A stretch of 64,000 nt of DNA, from positions 124,001 through 188,000 of IMG/VR virus record IMGVR_UViG_3300025121_000282. The stretch is one strand, 5' to 3'. Both the position numbers and the translations under genes were made by a program. This document shows positions 7,547 through 14,751 of this stretch, piece by piece. Under the pieces are notes generated by a model. It had not been told where the DNA came from and made no database searches. It saw only the letters and a program-made list of their open reading frames with translations. Positions within the stretch are counted from its first letter, which is position 1. Every line of letters starts with the position of its first letter. Source of the DNA: a virus.

Positions 7547-7777
7547 GTGAAGGCAACACTAGAATTTGACCTAAGCGACCCCCAAGGCAAAGATGACTTG
7601 AACTGTGCCATATGTGGTCAAGACATACGAGCGGTAATTCTCAAAGTGCTGGAAAACCTAAGAAATAAACGCAAGCACGCTCAGCTTCCCAGGAATCAAA
7701 TCAAACTTATAGAAACACTGGAAACTGATGTAAGAGAATTGATCATGGACCACAAATTAACCGACCTGTTCTATTGA
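7547..7777 (+). CDS. Hypothetical 76-aa protein, GTG start
   Basis: GTG at 7547 preceded by GAGG. One CAIC knuckle (residues 20-23), then a long charged helix (VLKVLENLRNKRKHAQ). Its TGA stop is inside the next promoter's TTGACC. Confidence 0.55.
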   Translation: MKATLEFDLSDPQGKDDLNCAICGQDIRAVILKVLENLRNKRKHAQLPRNQIKLIETLETDVRELIMDHKLTDLFY

Positions 7778-7799
7778 CCAATTATAAACAGAATAGAAC
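7774..7799 (+). promoter_or_regulatory. Phage promoter motif TTGACC-N16-GAAC
   Basis: TTGACC contains the TGA stop of the 7547 gene; precedes the AGGAGG-led 7829 gene. Confidence 0.5.
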
Positions 7800-7828
7800 T
7801 CCCCCATAACAGGAGGTGATTATAAACT

Positions 7829-8095
7829 ATGCGATCCCCCATCATGTACGATACTGGAACTCCAGAAGGTTTTATTGAAGCGGTAGAAGGCGCTCTGAAC
7901 AAACGCCAGAGGATCAAGGTCACATATCCCGATGGGTGGTCCGAATCAGGATACATCGGTTGGTCTACGGGTTCTCAGAAGGCCATGCTTCTGGCATATA
8001 ACTCTCGCTCCATGGGTGGAGGTAGCATTCGTACCGATCAAGTGGTCAAGGTAGAGACCACCCGAGGTAAACAAGTTTTGTGGGAAAAGAAGTGA
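7829..8095 (+). CDS. Hypothetical 88-aa beta-rich protein
   Basis: AGGAGG upstream. Pattern RQRIKVTYPDGWSESGYIGW and GGGSIRTDQVVKVETTRG suggests an SH3-like small barrel. Confidence 0.6.
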   Translation: MRSPIMYDTGTPEGFIEAVEGALNKRQRIKVTYPDGWSESGYIGWSTGSQKAMLLAYNSRSMGGGSIRTDQVVKVETTRGKQVLWEKK

Positions 8096-8104
8096 GTTTG
8101 TATA

Positions 8105-8132
8105 GTTACCCACAACTTTCTAAGTGGGTAAC
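8105..8132 (+). promoter_or_regulatory. Perfect 9-bp hairpin abutting methylase start codon
   Basis: GTTACCCAC and GTGGGTAAC flank a 10-base loop and end 2 bases before the ATG at 8135. No other ribosome-binding site is visible, so folding may control initiation. Confidence 0.45.
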
Positions 8133-8134
8133 TA

Positions 8135-8674
8135 ATGAAGCGCAAGCTTGCAGCAGAGGGTGGGGTTAAAGACGAGTGGAGAACACCACCCGCTCTCTTT
8201 GAATTTTGCGACCAGTTTATGGGTTGGATGTGTGGAATAAACATCAGCCTTGATGCTGCAGCCAACGACAACAACACAAAGTTTTCTGCAAATTTTATCA
8301 CTAAGGAACAGGACTCCCTAGTCCAGAACTGGAGTGATTTTTGCCCTAAAAATAAGGGCATATTCATAAACCCTCCGTTTAGCAGAGTTTATGACTTTGT
8401 AGGCAAGATTAAGAGGTCCTCAGAACAAGGCTTGTCTACAGTAGCCATCCTGCCAGGGACGTGGTGTGTCCGGTGGATGCATCAGTTCGTGTTCGGGTCT
8501 GCTAGTCACATTTTGGTCCCCAACAAACGTCTCGCGTACCTGGACTGTAATGGGGACAAACAGAATTCTCCCAATTTTGAAACCATCATAGTACTTTGGG
8601 ACGCACTCAGCCATCCCAACACTCCCAGGGTGAGACCTCTCATCGTCAAACCAGACGGAACGTATTCTATCTAG
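8135..8674 (+). CDS. Phage DNA N6-adenine methyltransferase (Dam-type)
   Basis: A 179-aa protein of the phage adenine-methylase family (PF05869 type). Visible marks: N-terminal DEWRTPPALFEF, the SAM-side segment ISLDAAANDNNTKF, the catalytic FINPPF (motif IV, N-P-P-F), and IIVLWD near the end. It would methylate adenine N6 in DNA using SAM, commonly to shield phage DNA from restriction. Length matches the family (about 170-190). No cognate endonuclease is adjacent. Confidence 0.85.
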   Translation: MKRKLAAEGGVKDEWRTPPALFEFCDQFMGWMCGINISLDAAANDNNTKFSANFITKEQDSLVQNWSDFCPKNKGIFINPPFSRVYDFVGKIKRSSEQGLSTVAILPGTWCVRWMHQFVFGSASHILVPNKRLAYLDCNGDKQNSPNFETIIVLWDALSHPNTPRVRPLIVKPDGTYSI

Positions 8675-8676
8675 TA

Positions 8677-8706
8677 TTAACTATTAGGTCACACATCTGT
8701 AATTAT
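8677..8706 (+). promoter_or_regulatory. Variant promoter TTAACT-N18-AATTAT
   Basis: Resembles the recurrent motif but one base longer and with TAAT instead of GAAT; 16 bases before the 8723 start. Confidence 0.3.
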
Positions 8707-8722
8707 AACACAGTAGTACAGT

Positions 8723-9088
8723 ATGGCAGAACCTGAATTTTTGACTTGGCTCACTAATGCTCTCAGTGGTTTTCAAGCAGTAGATTCTCTATTAGCGGGT
8801 GAGTTTAAACATTCTGGTGCAGTTTGGCTTTACGACAGTCCTCAAATTGTAGGCATTGCTCACACTGCCCCCAAATGGTTACTAGCCAAGTCTTAGCTGC
8901 CTCACGTTAATTGGAAGGACGACCCAGTACTGCTGGGTTTTGTGCAGCAGGCTGTCCACGCCTCGTTGATGAACCTAGCAGCCAAACGCCCCTACAGGGA
9001 AGCAATTTTGGCAGGTCTCGGCCTTGAAGAGACTCACGCCCATCATCCTATGTACAGGACTCAAAATGCAACTGAGCAGCTACTTTGA
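8723..9088 (+). pseudogene. 121-codon gene with in-frame TAG
   Basis: The frame from ATG 8723 reads 57 codons (to APKWLLAKS), then TAG at 8894-8896, and continues in the same frame as a natural sequence (LPHVNWKDDPVLLGFVQQAV, then AAKRPYREAILAGLGLEE) to TGA 9088. TAG serves as an ordinary stop elsewhere (3300, 7536, 9575), so this is more likely a nonsense mutation or a suppressed codon than a changed code. A helical protein of unknown function. Confidence 0.55.
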
Positions 9089-9575
9089 GGCTTTTCCTGA
9101 GGCTGAAAAGTATCGAGGCTACATAGAGACTCATACTTCCAGGCACTTGCCGAGCGGCGTTTTTGTATTTACTTCAGAGAGTTCACACAACTGGTCTGGT
9201 CCTTTTCCGGGCCATGCAGCCGTTTGGGTAATACAGAGAAGTGTAGGCTGTCCGCCAACCTCCCAAGTATTGATGGAAGTAACAAATAAACTTACTCATC
9301 TTGCAGAAAGGGGCAAGCTGGAGTACCGTGCCGGATTTGCAGCAGACTTATTGAAGATCGAATCCGGTGACCACACCCTGCTCCACCAGTACTCGGGGTG
9401 GGGTACCCTGGAATACCCCTTCCGCATCTGGGTCATGGGAAATGACGACACTAGTTATTCTAAGTGGTTTAGAAGTCTAGAAGAGGCCAAAGACACTGTT
9501 AGCCTACTTGAGGCTAATGAGCCATTGGACTTCATCACAGACTTCTTGTCTTTAGGGTGGACATTTACAAACTAG
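9066..9575 (+). CDS. Hypothetical 169-aa protein
   Basis: ATG 9066 overlaps the end of the previous frame by 23 bases. Aromatic and Gly-rich core (SSHNWSGPFPGHAAVWVIQR; HQYSGWGTLEYPFRIWV), then a helix SLEEAKDTVSLLEANE. TAG stop. Confidence 0.6.
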   Translation: MQLSSYFEAFPEAEKYRGYIETHTSRHLPSGVFVFTSESSHNWSGPFPGHAAVWVIQRSVGCPPTSQVLMEVTNKLTHLAERGKLEYRAGFAADLLKIESGDHTLLHQYSGWGTLEYPFRIWVMGNDDTSYSKWFRSLEEAKDTVSLLEANEPLDFITDFLSLGWTFTN

Positions 9576-9966
9576 GAGTTACAATAACCAATTTAGGTCA
9601 GGTTTTCCAATTCATAAGCTCAAGAATACTTGAGTTGGAAACACTTATAAGAGAGAACACCAGAGAAAGGGATATATGGCTGATCCACACACGTGAGGTG
9701 GGATTAAAGCCTGATAGCTCTACACCCGGAGTAGTCTCGTTGGTTTCTCCGTCCATGTTCTTTTACGTTGAGAACCGGATTGTAGCTACGCTCAATAAGT
9801 CTGAAGAAGCTCGGCGGGAAATAGATTTGTTAAGGGCATACAGGGCAAGTCTGTCTCCTTGTTATAACTGCGGTGGAAAAGGTGATATTTTATTTTATTT
9901 TATTTCGCACAGGCCGACGCTCATTTTGAGAAATGCCCTAAGTGTAATGGTTCAGGTCGTCCATGA
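9557..9966 (+). CDS. DnaJ-type zinc-motif protein, frameshifted at ATTTT repeat
   Basis: Long helical coiled coil (SSRILELETLIRENTRERD, NKSEEARREIDLLRAY) followed by CYNCGGKGD. As given, the frame then runs to 10018 as non-natural sequence. Removing one of three ATTTT units (9888-9902), or adding one T, joins FAQADAHFEK-CPKCNGSGRP, a second CxxCxGxG, with TGA at 9964-9966 overlapping the next gene's ATG as ATGA. The result is the two-repeat zinc motif of DnaJ central domains. GTG 9557 starts the frame, but ATA 9584 has a better placed AGGAG box. Confidence 0.55.
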
Positions 9967-10220
9967 AGTACAGCGGATCAGAAATGGTTATAGACTCGAC
10001 CCCTCCCAGGGAGTTTAACCAGTTGTACCGTGGGTACCTGGAAGGAGCCGTTGTGGACACCACTTTCCTGCCCAAGTGGGGTGGCTATTCAGACGCTATT
10101 CGTAAGGATTGGGTTAGAATTGTCAAGCTGCCTCGGTGCCACCATCACAAGTACCGTTGTCGTAGTATTGACTCTGACGGACTAGTAGCAAATGGGTGTA
10201 AACGTGAAAAGCTGGCTTAA
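9963..10220 (+). CDS. Hypothetical 85-aa protein
   Basis: ATG 9963. Contains RVIKLPRCHHHKYRCRSI-like Cys/His (CHHHKYRC) in the C-terminal third, a possible metal site. Confidence 0.6.
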   Translation: MKYSGSEMVIDSTPPREFNQLYRGYLEGAVVDTTFLPKWGGYSDAIRKDWVRIVKLPRCHHHKYRCRSIDSDGLVANGCKREKLA

Positions 10221-10509
10221 GCCTATCCCCGTGATAGCGTTCCTGACTCTACTTGGGATGGGGTTTGTAGACTGGTGGTTGTCTACTCAACCCATGCCAG
10301 ATCGTGCCCACTGGGTCCACCATGGGTTTATAGCATTTCTCAGCCTGGGGTTTGTCATTGCTATCTGGAAGATCAGTAGAACTTGTGATGCCCGGCATCC
10401 ACATGAGAACTTCCAGTGTATTTTAACAAAGGGACACCAGGGCTGTCACACGGGAATTTACATACGTACAGAGAAAGTAGAATGGTGGACAGACGATGGC
10501 CAAAGATGA
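10192..10509 (+). CDS. Two-helix membrane protein with Cys/His tail
   Basis: 105 aa. Hydrophobic segments at residues 11-29 (PIPVIAFLTLLGMGFVDWW) and 45-62 (HGFIAFLSLGFVIAIWK). The cytoplasmic tail has C-x4-H-x6-C-x5-H-x3-C spacing (CDARHPHENFQCILTKGHQGC). Confidence 0.6.
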   Translation: MGVNVKSWLKPIPVIAFLTLLGMGFVDWWLSTQPMPDRAHWVHHGFIAFLSLGFVIAIWKISRTCDARHPHENFQCILTKGHQGCHTGIYIRTEKVEWWTDDGQR

Positions 10510-10699
10510 CGCCGAGAGACTAGAAGTAAGTGTCAACATCCACTCGTGTGGTACCCTGGAGTCGTACAATTTCCACTACGACGCAAAGTTTTGTCCAAAG
10601 TGTGATGTGTGGACGGAAAAGAAATGTGGGTACGAATATCCAGAGTGTAGAACCATGTGTTCTACCAGACCTGACAAGCCATCGGGGACAGACAAATGA
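10496..10699 (+). CDS. Zinc-ribbon protein, 67 aa
   Basis: Overlaps the preceding gene by 14 bases. CPKC at residues 33-36 with further Cys at 18, 44, 51 and 55, enough for one or two zinc sites. Confidence 0.55.
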   Translation: MAKDDAERLEVSVNIHSCGTLESYNFHYDAKFCPKCDVWTEKKCGYEYPECRTMCSTRPDKPSGTDK

Positions 10700-10980
10700 C
10701 ACCTTGGAGACTGTGCGATAAAACATGGTGGGTAGCCTACTGCGTGGGGCTTGTTGTAGGCTCAGCCTACGCGCAATACGTGGCACGAGAAGTACTTAAC
10801 GTCACCGTATTTTTCCTGGTTGTTGTGGTGTGCCTTGTTATAATCAAGAGGCTCTTTTTCAAATATGTACTTAAGCTACGTAAACACCCTATCCGCGATT
10901 GGTCCAGTAGCAGATTTTGCCACATTTGTGGTGCAGACGCCGATAAGAGAGAGCCTTGCAATACAAGTTTGCACTCCTAG
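10696..10980 (+). CDS. Membrane protein with C-terminal CHIC motif
   Basis: 94 aa, ATGA overlap. Hydrophobic segments at residues 11-30 (WVAYCVGLVVGSAYAQYVA) and 36-55 (VTVFFLVVVVCLVIIKR), then FCHICG and a further Cys. Same plan as the 10192 product: two helices plus Cys tail. Confidence 0.6.
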   Translation: MTPWRLCDKTWWVAYCVGLVVGSAYAQYVAREVLNVTVFFLVVVVCLVIIKRLFFKYVLKLRKHPIRDWSSSRFCHICGADADKREPCNTSLHS

Positions 10981-10994
10981 TTGTATACTTTTGT

Positions 10995-11492
10995 ATGAAA
11001 CTAGACGATGCAATTCTGGAAGTGCTCAAGCCGCTAGACCGCCCCTCCGAAGTTCCTGAAATATGTAGGTCTTTGAAGAGATACGGGCTAGACTCGTCGT
11101 GGAAAGAAATATCCAACACACTATTTGACTTGAAATCTAGAAATCTAGCGGACTCGGTTTCTATAGGCCCCGGAAAATTACAGTGGGTTTATAAAAACGA
11201 CACTGGTGGTGTCCCTTCTACAAATCAGGACCAAAGAATCAAGGAACTGGAAACTCGTTGTGACCAGTTGTTGACTGCACTTTGCCTTGTAGTGGAGACT
11301 TTTGGCGACCCAAGTGTTCTACTAGAACTGCAAGATAAGGTGGCTGGCTTGGAGTTTATAGCCGAAGAGCCACAATCCACAGACCAATCAGAATTTATAG
11401 TTGATGAGCCTGTCCCTCCGACTGTGACACCCCGGCCAGAACCCAAACTTGTAGACACTCAGTGGGACCCTGACGACCCTATACCTTTCTAA
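10995..11492 (+). CDS. Winged-helix protein with SSB-like C-terminal tail
   Basis: A 165-aa protein, start taken at ATG 10995. Residues 1-60 look like a winged helix (KLDDAILEVLKPLDRP, helices, then LADSVSIGPGKLQWVYK as wing). Residues 70-110 form a coiled coil (DQRIKELETRCDQLLTALC). A Pro/Glu/Val linker leads to the terminal WDPDDPIPF. That ending closely matches the acidic tip of bacterial SSB (DDDIPF), which binds repair and replication partners. No OB fold is present, so it is not SSB itself. Confidence 0.7.
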   Translation: MKLDDAILEVLKPLDRPSEVPEICRSLKRYGLDSSWKEISNTLFDLKSRNLADSVSIGPGKLQWVYKNDTGGVPSTNQDQRIKELETRCDQLLTALCLVVETFGDPSVLLELQDKVAGLEFIAEEPQSTDQSEFIVDEPVPPTVTPRPEPKLVDTQWDPDDPIPF

Positions 11493-11500
11493 TATCACGA

Positions 11501-11526
11501 TTAACCGTTTCAAGTCGTAGTAGAAT
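11501..11526 (+). promoter_or_regulatory. Phage promoter motif, leaderless type
   Basis: TTAACC-N16-GAAT with ATG exactly 6 bases after GAAT (11533), so the start codon would be at or next to the transcription start. Confidence 0.6.
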
Positions 11527-11532
11527 TATAAC

Positions 11533-12126
11533 ATGATCAAGGTATACTCAATCCCTAAGACAGGAGTGTGGGCCGCCGTATCCGGAGGTGTGGACTCTAT
11601 GGCTATGCTTTCTTTTCTTACGACCGGCAAGAAAAGAATCGAGGGCGTAGTCAACATCGGGCATGGTACGGAATACGGTAAGCGAGCCACCGAATTGGTG
11701 GAGAAGTACTGTGCAGAAAAAGAAGTCCCATTCCACTTTGCCCAGGTTACGGGCTCTAACGAGATGGAATGGAGGGATGCCCGCAGGGAAATTTATTCCA
11801 AGTACTCGTGGGTGGCTACTGCGCACCACTTGGACGATGTGATTGAATGGTGGTTGATGACCTCGCTTCGAGGGTCTCCCAAGCTGACTCCCGTAAGGTC
11901 TGGGAACGTGGTCCACCCATTTCTCAGAACTCCGAAGTCTGAACTTGCCCATTGGTGTGAACGGCACCATGTGCCCTACCTGGACGATCCCACCAATGTT
12001 GGTAATTTTAACGAACGGGCCAAAATCCGGGTTCTAATGCCCAGCTTGCTGAACATTTATCCAGGAATTCACACTTCTATCGGCAATTTGCTTGAACTTA
12101 GGGGAGATGCACCACCCAATGAGTAA
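11533..12126 (+). CDS. TilS-like PP-loop ATPase (tRNA(Ile)-lysidine synthase N-domain)
   Basis: 197 aa. PP-loop SGGVDSM at residues 17-23; ATAHHLDDVIEWWLM matches the TilS 'AHHxDDxxE' segment; VVHPFLRTPKSEL matches 'RPLL...k.ei'; and YLDDPTNVGN-FNERAKIRVLMPSL matches the family's 'D.sN....RN.iR...lP'. Full TilS makes lysidine at C34 of tRNA(Ile2) and is about 430 aa; this lacks the C-terminal tRNA-binding domains. It could be a minimal tRNA modifier or a repurposed adenylating enzyme. Confidence 0.75.
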   Translation: MIKVYSIPKTGVWAAVSGGVDSMAMLSFLTTGKKRIEGVVNIGHGTEYGKRATELVEKYCAEKEVPFHFAQVTGSNEMEWRDARREIYSKYSWVATAHHLDDVIEWWLMTSLRGSPKLTPVRSGNVVHPFLRTPKSELAHWCERHHVPYLDDPTNVGNFNERAKIRVLMPSLLNIYPGIHTSIGNLLELRGDAPPNE

Positions 12127-12490
12127 CGCACCTATTCACTGGGTTACAACCCCCAAAACTGAGCAGTCTCCAGAACCCACCACAAGAGAACAAGAGAACA
12201 AGCCCTCACCCCCGTTAAAGGAAATGGCTGAGTATATGTTGGGAAAAGAGGGCTATACCTTCAAGGGCTCTAACAGAGTGGAATTTGAGGGTGGAGTCCT
12301 TTTGTCTTTCCGTGGTACCAAAAAAGTCGGCTCCGAAAATAGTGCTCGGTATGCTGTGGCTATGATAGAGTCTGACGGCACCATGGCTTGGTTTGAAACC
12401 ATGAGCCGAAAAGAAAAAGAAAAACACACCAAGTTTGTGGGTAATCGTAATCGCGGCAACCGCAGGTCTCAATTGGCAAATAAGGAGTAA
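12119..12490 (+). CDS. Hypothetical 123-aa protein
   Basis: ATG 12119 lies inside the end of the TilS-like gene. Pro/Glu/Thr-rich N-terminal third, compact middle (EGYTFKGSNRVEFEGGVLLS) and a strongly basic tail (RKEKEKHTKFVGNRNRGNRR), suggesting nucleic-acid contact. Confidence 0.6.
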   Translation: MSNAPIHWVTTPKTEQSPEPTTREQENKPSPPLKEMAEYMLGKEGYTFKGSNRVEFEGGVLLSFRGTKKVGSENSARYAVAMIESDGTMAWFETMSRKEKEKHTKFVGNRNRGNRRSQLANKE

Positions 12491-12496
12491 CTGTAA

Positions 12497-13081
12497 ATGG
12501 CCGCCACTCTGATTGAGCGCCTCATTGCTTATGGTGTTGCAACCAATAAGTCCGAGGAACTAGAAAAGGTTATTCCTGCGAAGTTTGTCCAGGTTGGTGA
12601 TGTGACTGCAGGAATGTACGAACAGGCTTGCAAACTGCTAGGTATCGATTCCACAGCTTTTTACAGGGGTATAGTGGAACTGCTTCCTGACCCATTCGTC
12701 TGGTTTGAAGACAAAAGCGTTGAGACTGGGCATGGCTGGCGGTACTGCAAACATAAGCTGGAACTGCACTCCCCAGATGCGGGCATCAAAGTCAGTGTGA
12801 TGGGACTCGGCACCGACGAGAATGGCAACGAATATGAGGAGTGGGTGGACACCCAGTCTTTTGTTGAGTGCTCTTATGCCTGGATTTTCCCCAAATCGTA
12901 TTGGGACGAGCACAAGCACGTGATGGACAACATTAGACTGCCTCACGTACAGAAATCGCACCCTGGCTTCAAAGCGGGGTGCGACATGGAGTCCCACTTT
13001 GAGTTTAATCAGACTCCGCGTGCAATGAGGGCCTATCTAACTGATTGTGGTTTGATCGAGGTAGAGAGCAAATGGGACTGA
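12497..13081 (+). CDS. Hypothetical 194-aa protein
   Basis: AAGGAG upstream. N-terminal helix MAATLIERLIAYGVATNKSE, central strands, C-terminal acidic and aromatic stretch with CDMESHFEFNQTPRAMRAYL. Ends 10 bases into the next gene. Confidence 0.65.
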   Translation: MAATLIERLIAYGVATNKSEELEKVIPAKFVQVGDVTAGMYEQACKLLGIDSTAFYRGIVELLPDPFVWFEDKSVETGHGWRYCKHKLELHSPDAGIKVSVMGLGTDENGNEYEEWVDTQSFVECSYAWIFPKSYWDEHKHVMDNIRLPHVQKSHPGFKAGCDMESHFEFNQTPRAMRAYLTDCGLIEVESKWD

Positions 13082-13317
13082 GCCTAAGCCTACGAGATAT
13101 AACGGAAAAAGCAGAAAAAACAGAGTACATAGCGTGTGAAGTGAGCCCGTACAGAGTTATCTTGAAGGGTACACCGACAGGACTACGAACGCATCCTGTT
13201 TGGATTGTCCAAAAGCAATCTCCATATGGGCCTTGGGTCGATGTCACCTATCACAATTTCTTGTGCTTTGCAATGAGTACTTTTGCCAATCTAGCGAAAG
13301 TAACTCTGGAGGACTGA
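13072..13317 (+). CDS. Hypothetical 81-aa protein
   Basis: ATG 13072 overlaps the previous stop. Beta-rich core (VSPYRVILKGTPTGLRTHPV; WIVQKQSPYGPWVDVTY). Confidence 0.55.
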   Translation: MGLSLSLRDITEKAEKTEYIACEVSPYRVILKGTPTGLRTHPVWIVQKQSPYGPWVDVTYHNFLCFAMSTFANLAKVTLED

Positions 13318-13318
13318 A

Positions 13319-13742
13319 ATGCAGTATTTTTGGATGGACGGCGTCAAGATGTTTGACGGGCCGTACCATGATGTAGAAGAAGCCATCAACTACGCAAAGG
13401 GGATGAAGTCTTTTGCCTCTCCTGAGCACATGCACATTTTTCTTGCCACATTTGATCCAGAGTCTAAAATCCTAGACCTGTACAGAGACGAGTCTGACAA
13501 TGTTATAACTTGGAGGCACCTTGCTTTTCAGGCCCCGAATCCCACTGTGCTTGCTAAGCATGTCACCAAGGAATTGTGGAAGGCTGCTGCTGTAACTGCA
13601 CCTCAAGTTACTACTGTGCACACTTCACACTTCACACTGTTGCATAAACTGTGGATGTAAATACGGGGACAAATGCTGTGATGTGACCGTTGGGCGTTTG
13701 AAGCAAGAGTACGAATGCACTGGGTCCTGTAGGGACTATTGA
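13319..13742 (+). CDS. Cys-rich protein, frame broken by 7-bp repeat
   Basis: As given, the frame ends at 13660 (HFTLLHKLWM). Three copies of a 7-base unit, CACACT(T/G), lie at 13619-13639. Deleting one unit joins the chain to CCINCGCKYGDKCC and YECTGSCRDY, ending TGA 13740-13742. The tail has ten cysteines, implying a zinc cluster. N-terminal part: MQYFWMDGVKMFDGPYHDVE. Confidence 0.5.
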
Positions 13743-13745
13743 CTC

Positions 13746-13928
13746 TTGAACATACCTGTTCTGGCCCACAAGATCAAAAATTGCCGTAAACCAATCGTTC
13801 ACATGGTGGGTCCAAACAGGCCTGTCTTGTGTCGCATGTCCCGCCTTCCTGGTTCTAAATACCTCTCAGACGTAACTTGCAAAATCTGTCTGCGGATGGT
13901 GCACAGTCCTTACTACAACGTATATTGA
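13746..13928 (+). CDS. Small zinc protein, TTG start
   Basis: 60 aa from TTG 13746. VLCRMS...VTCKICL gives a C-x(n)-CxxC set near the C-terminus, like short phage proteins of the form 'LCgr....vtCk.Cl'. Its TGA lies within the following TTGACC. Confidence 0.5.
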   Translation: MNIPVLAHKIKNCRKPIVHMVGPNRPVLCRMSRLPGSKYLSDVTCKICLRMVHSPYYNVY

Positions 13929-13950
13929 CCGCACCATGATAATGTAGAAT
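13925..13950 (+). promoter_or_regulatory. Phage promoter motif TTGACC-N16-GAAT
   Basis: Stop codon of the 13746 gene is inside TTGACC. Followed by a 110-base leader with nested stems. Confidence 0.55.
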
Positions 13951-13985
13951 GACTCTGCCGCAGTCACGTTGATTGCAATGTCAAC

Positions 13986-14050
13986 GGGGTAACCAAATTT
14001 AAACTAAGGTGAACGGGGTGTAGACTGCACACCCCTAGTAACTTTACCCC
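13986..14050 (+). promoter_or_regulatory. Nested stem-loops in 5' leader
   Basis: Outer arms GGGGTAA (13986-13992) and TTACCCC (14044-14050) enclose GGGGTGT (14015-14021) and ACACCCC (14029-14035). The two GGGGT arms could also swap partners. TGTTTTAATTT follows, so an attenuator or terminator is possible. Confidence 0.45.
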
Positions 14051-14068
14051 TGTTTTAATTTGAGCACT

Positions 14069-14749
14069 ATGATGACTGCAGCCTACTACTATGGCAACAA
14101 GTCCGTTCCTGTTCCCAAGATGGAAACCCGCAAATACAATCGCAAGATCCGCAAAGCGCGCCGCCACTTCAAAATTACATTTGCTGCAAAAAGTTTCCCT
14201 CCTGGAGTTCCCCCGTCAGAAGAGTACTCGCCCAATGTCGAGGAGCCCTGGAATCAATATTTGAAGTCTGGCGTGTACACAAGGTGGCACCGACGCCGGG
14301 CCAAGAAAAACACAGCAGCACGGGGCAGGCAGAACCTCAACAAGATTGCAATTGGGGACAAAGTAGAGCTTGATGGCTTTATTGGTGAGGTTCTGCAACG
14401 TTTGGGGCGTAAGACCTTTAAGGTTAAGGTGTTGGGTTACATACCACAAGTGTCTCGTCCCATGGATGTGTACATCCCGCAGAATGAACACATTGGCAAC
14501 ATCTTTACCATCAAGGTAAGAAATTCGCTGTACACCGCCAGGACTGCTCCGGTCGACGTTTATGGCTATGCCGCAAAACACATCGAGTACTGTGATGTGG
14601 TTTTGAGTACCCCGCACACTCTTAAAGACGAAGGATGGGGGAAAACGTGGCTTGAGTGCAGAGCCATGTGGTTCTGTCTTGGGTGGAATTTTTCAGCGGG
14701 CGTAGAATTCGATAGCTGGCGGGCCCGAAAACTAATTGGAGTTGTCTGA
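14069..14749 (+). CDS. Hypothetical 226-aa basic protein
   Basis: ATG 14069 (ATG 14072 and TTG 14060 also possible; none has a clear Shine-Dalgarno). Basic N-terminus with KYNRKIRKARRHFK and RWHRRRAKKNTAARGRQ, then a small barrel (AIGDKVELDGFIGEVLQRLG). Basic stretches suggest RNA or DNA binding. Confidence 0.6.
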   Translation: MMTAAYYYGNKSVPVPKMETRKYNRKIRKARRHFKITFAAKSFPPGVPPSEEYSPNVEEPWNQYLKSGVYTRWHRRRAKKNTAARGRQNLNKIAIGDKVELDGFIGEVLQRLGRKTFKVKVLGYIPQVSRPMDVYIPQNEHIGNIFTIKVRNSLYTARTAPVDVYGYAAKHIEYCDVVLSTPHTLKDEGWGKTWLECRAMWFCLGWNFSAGVEFDSWRARKLIGVV

Positions 14750-14751
14750 AA

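Noticed and set aside
8723-9088. TAG recoded genome-wide
   Set aside because: Several well-supported genes end in TAG (3300, 7536, 9575, 37763), so TAG is a normal stop here.
10520-10786. Frames in the 10.5-11 kb region on the minus strand
   Set aside because: Shadows of the short plus-strand genes that are linked by ATGA overlaps.
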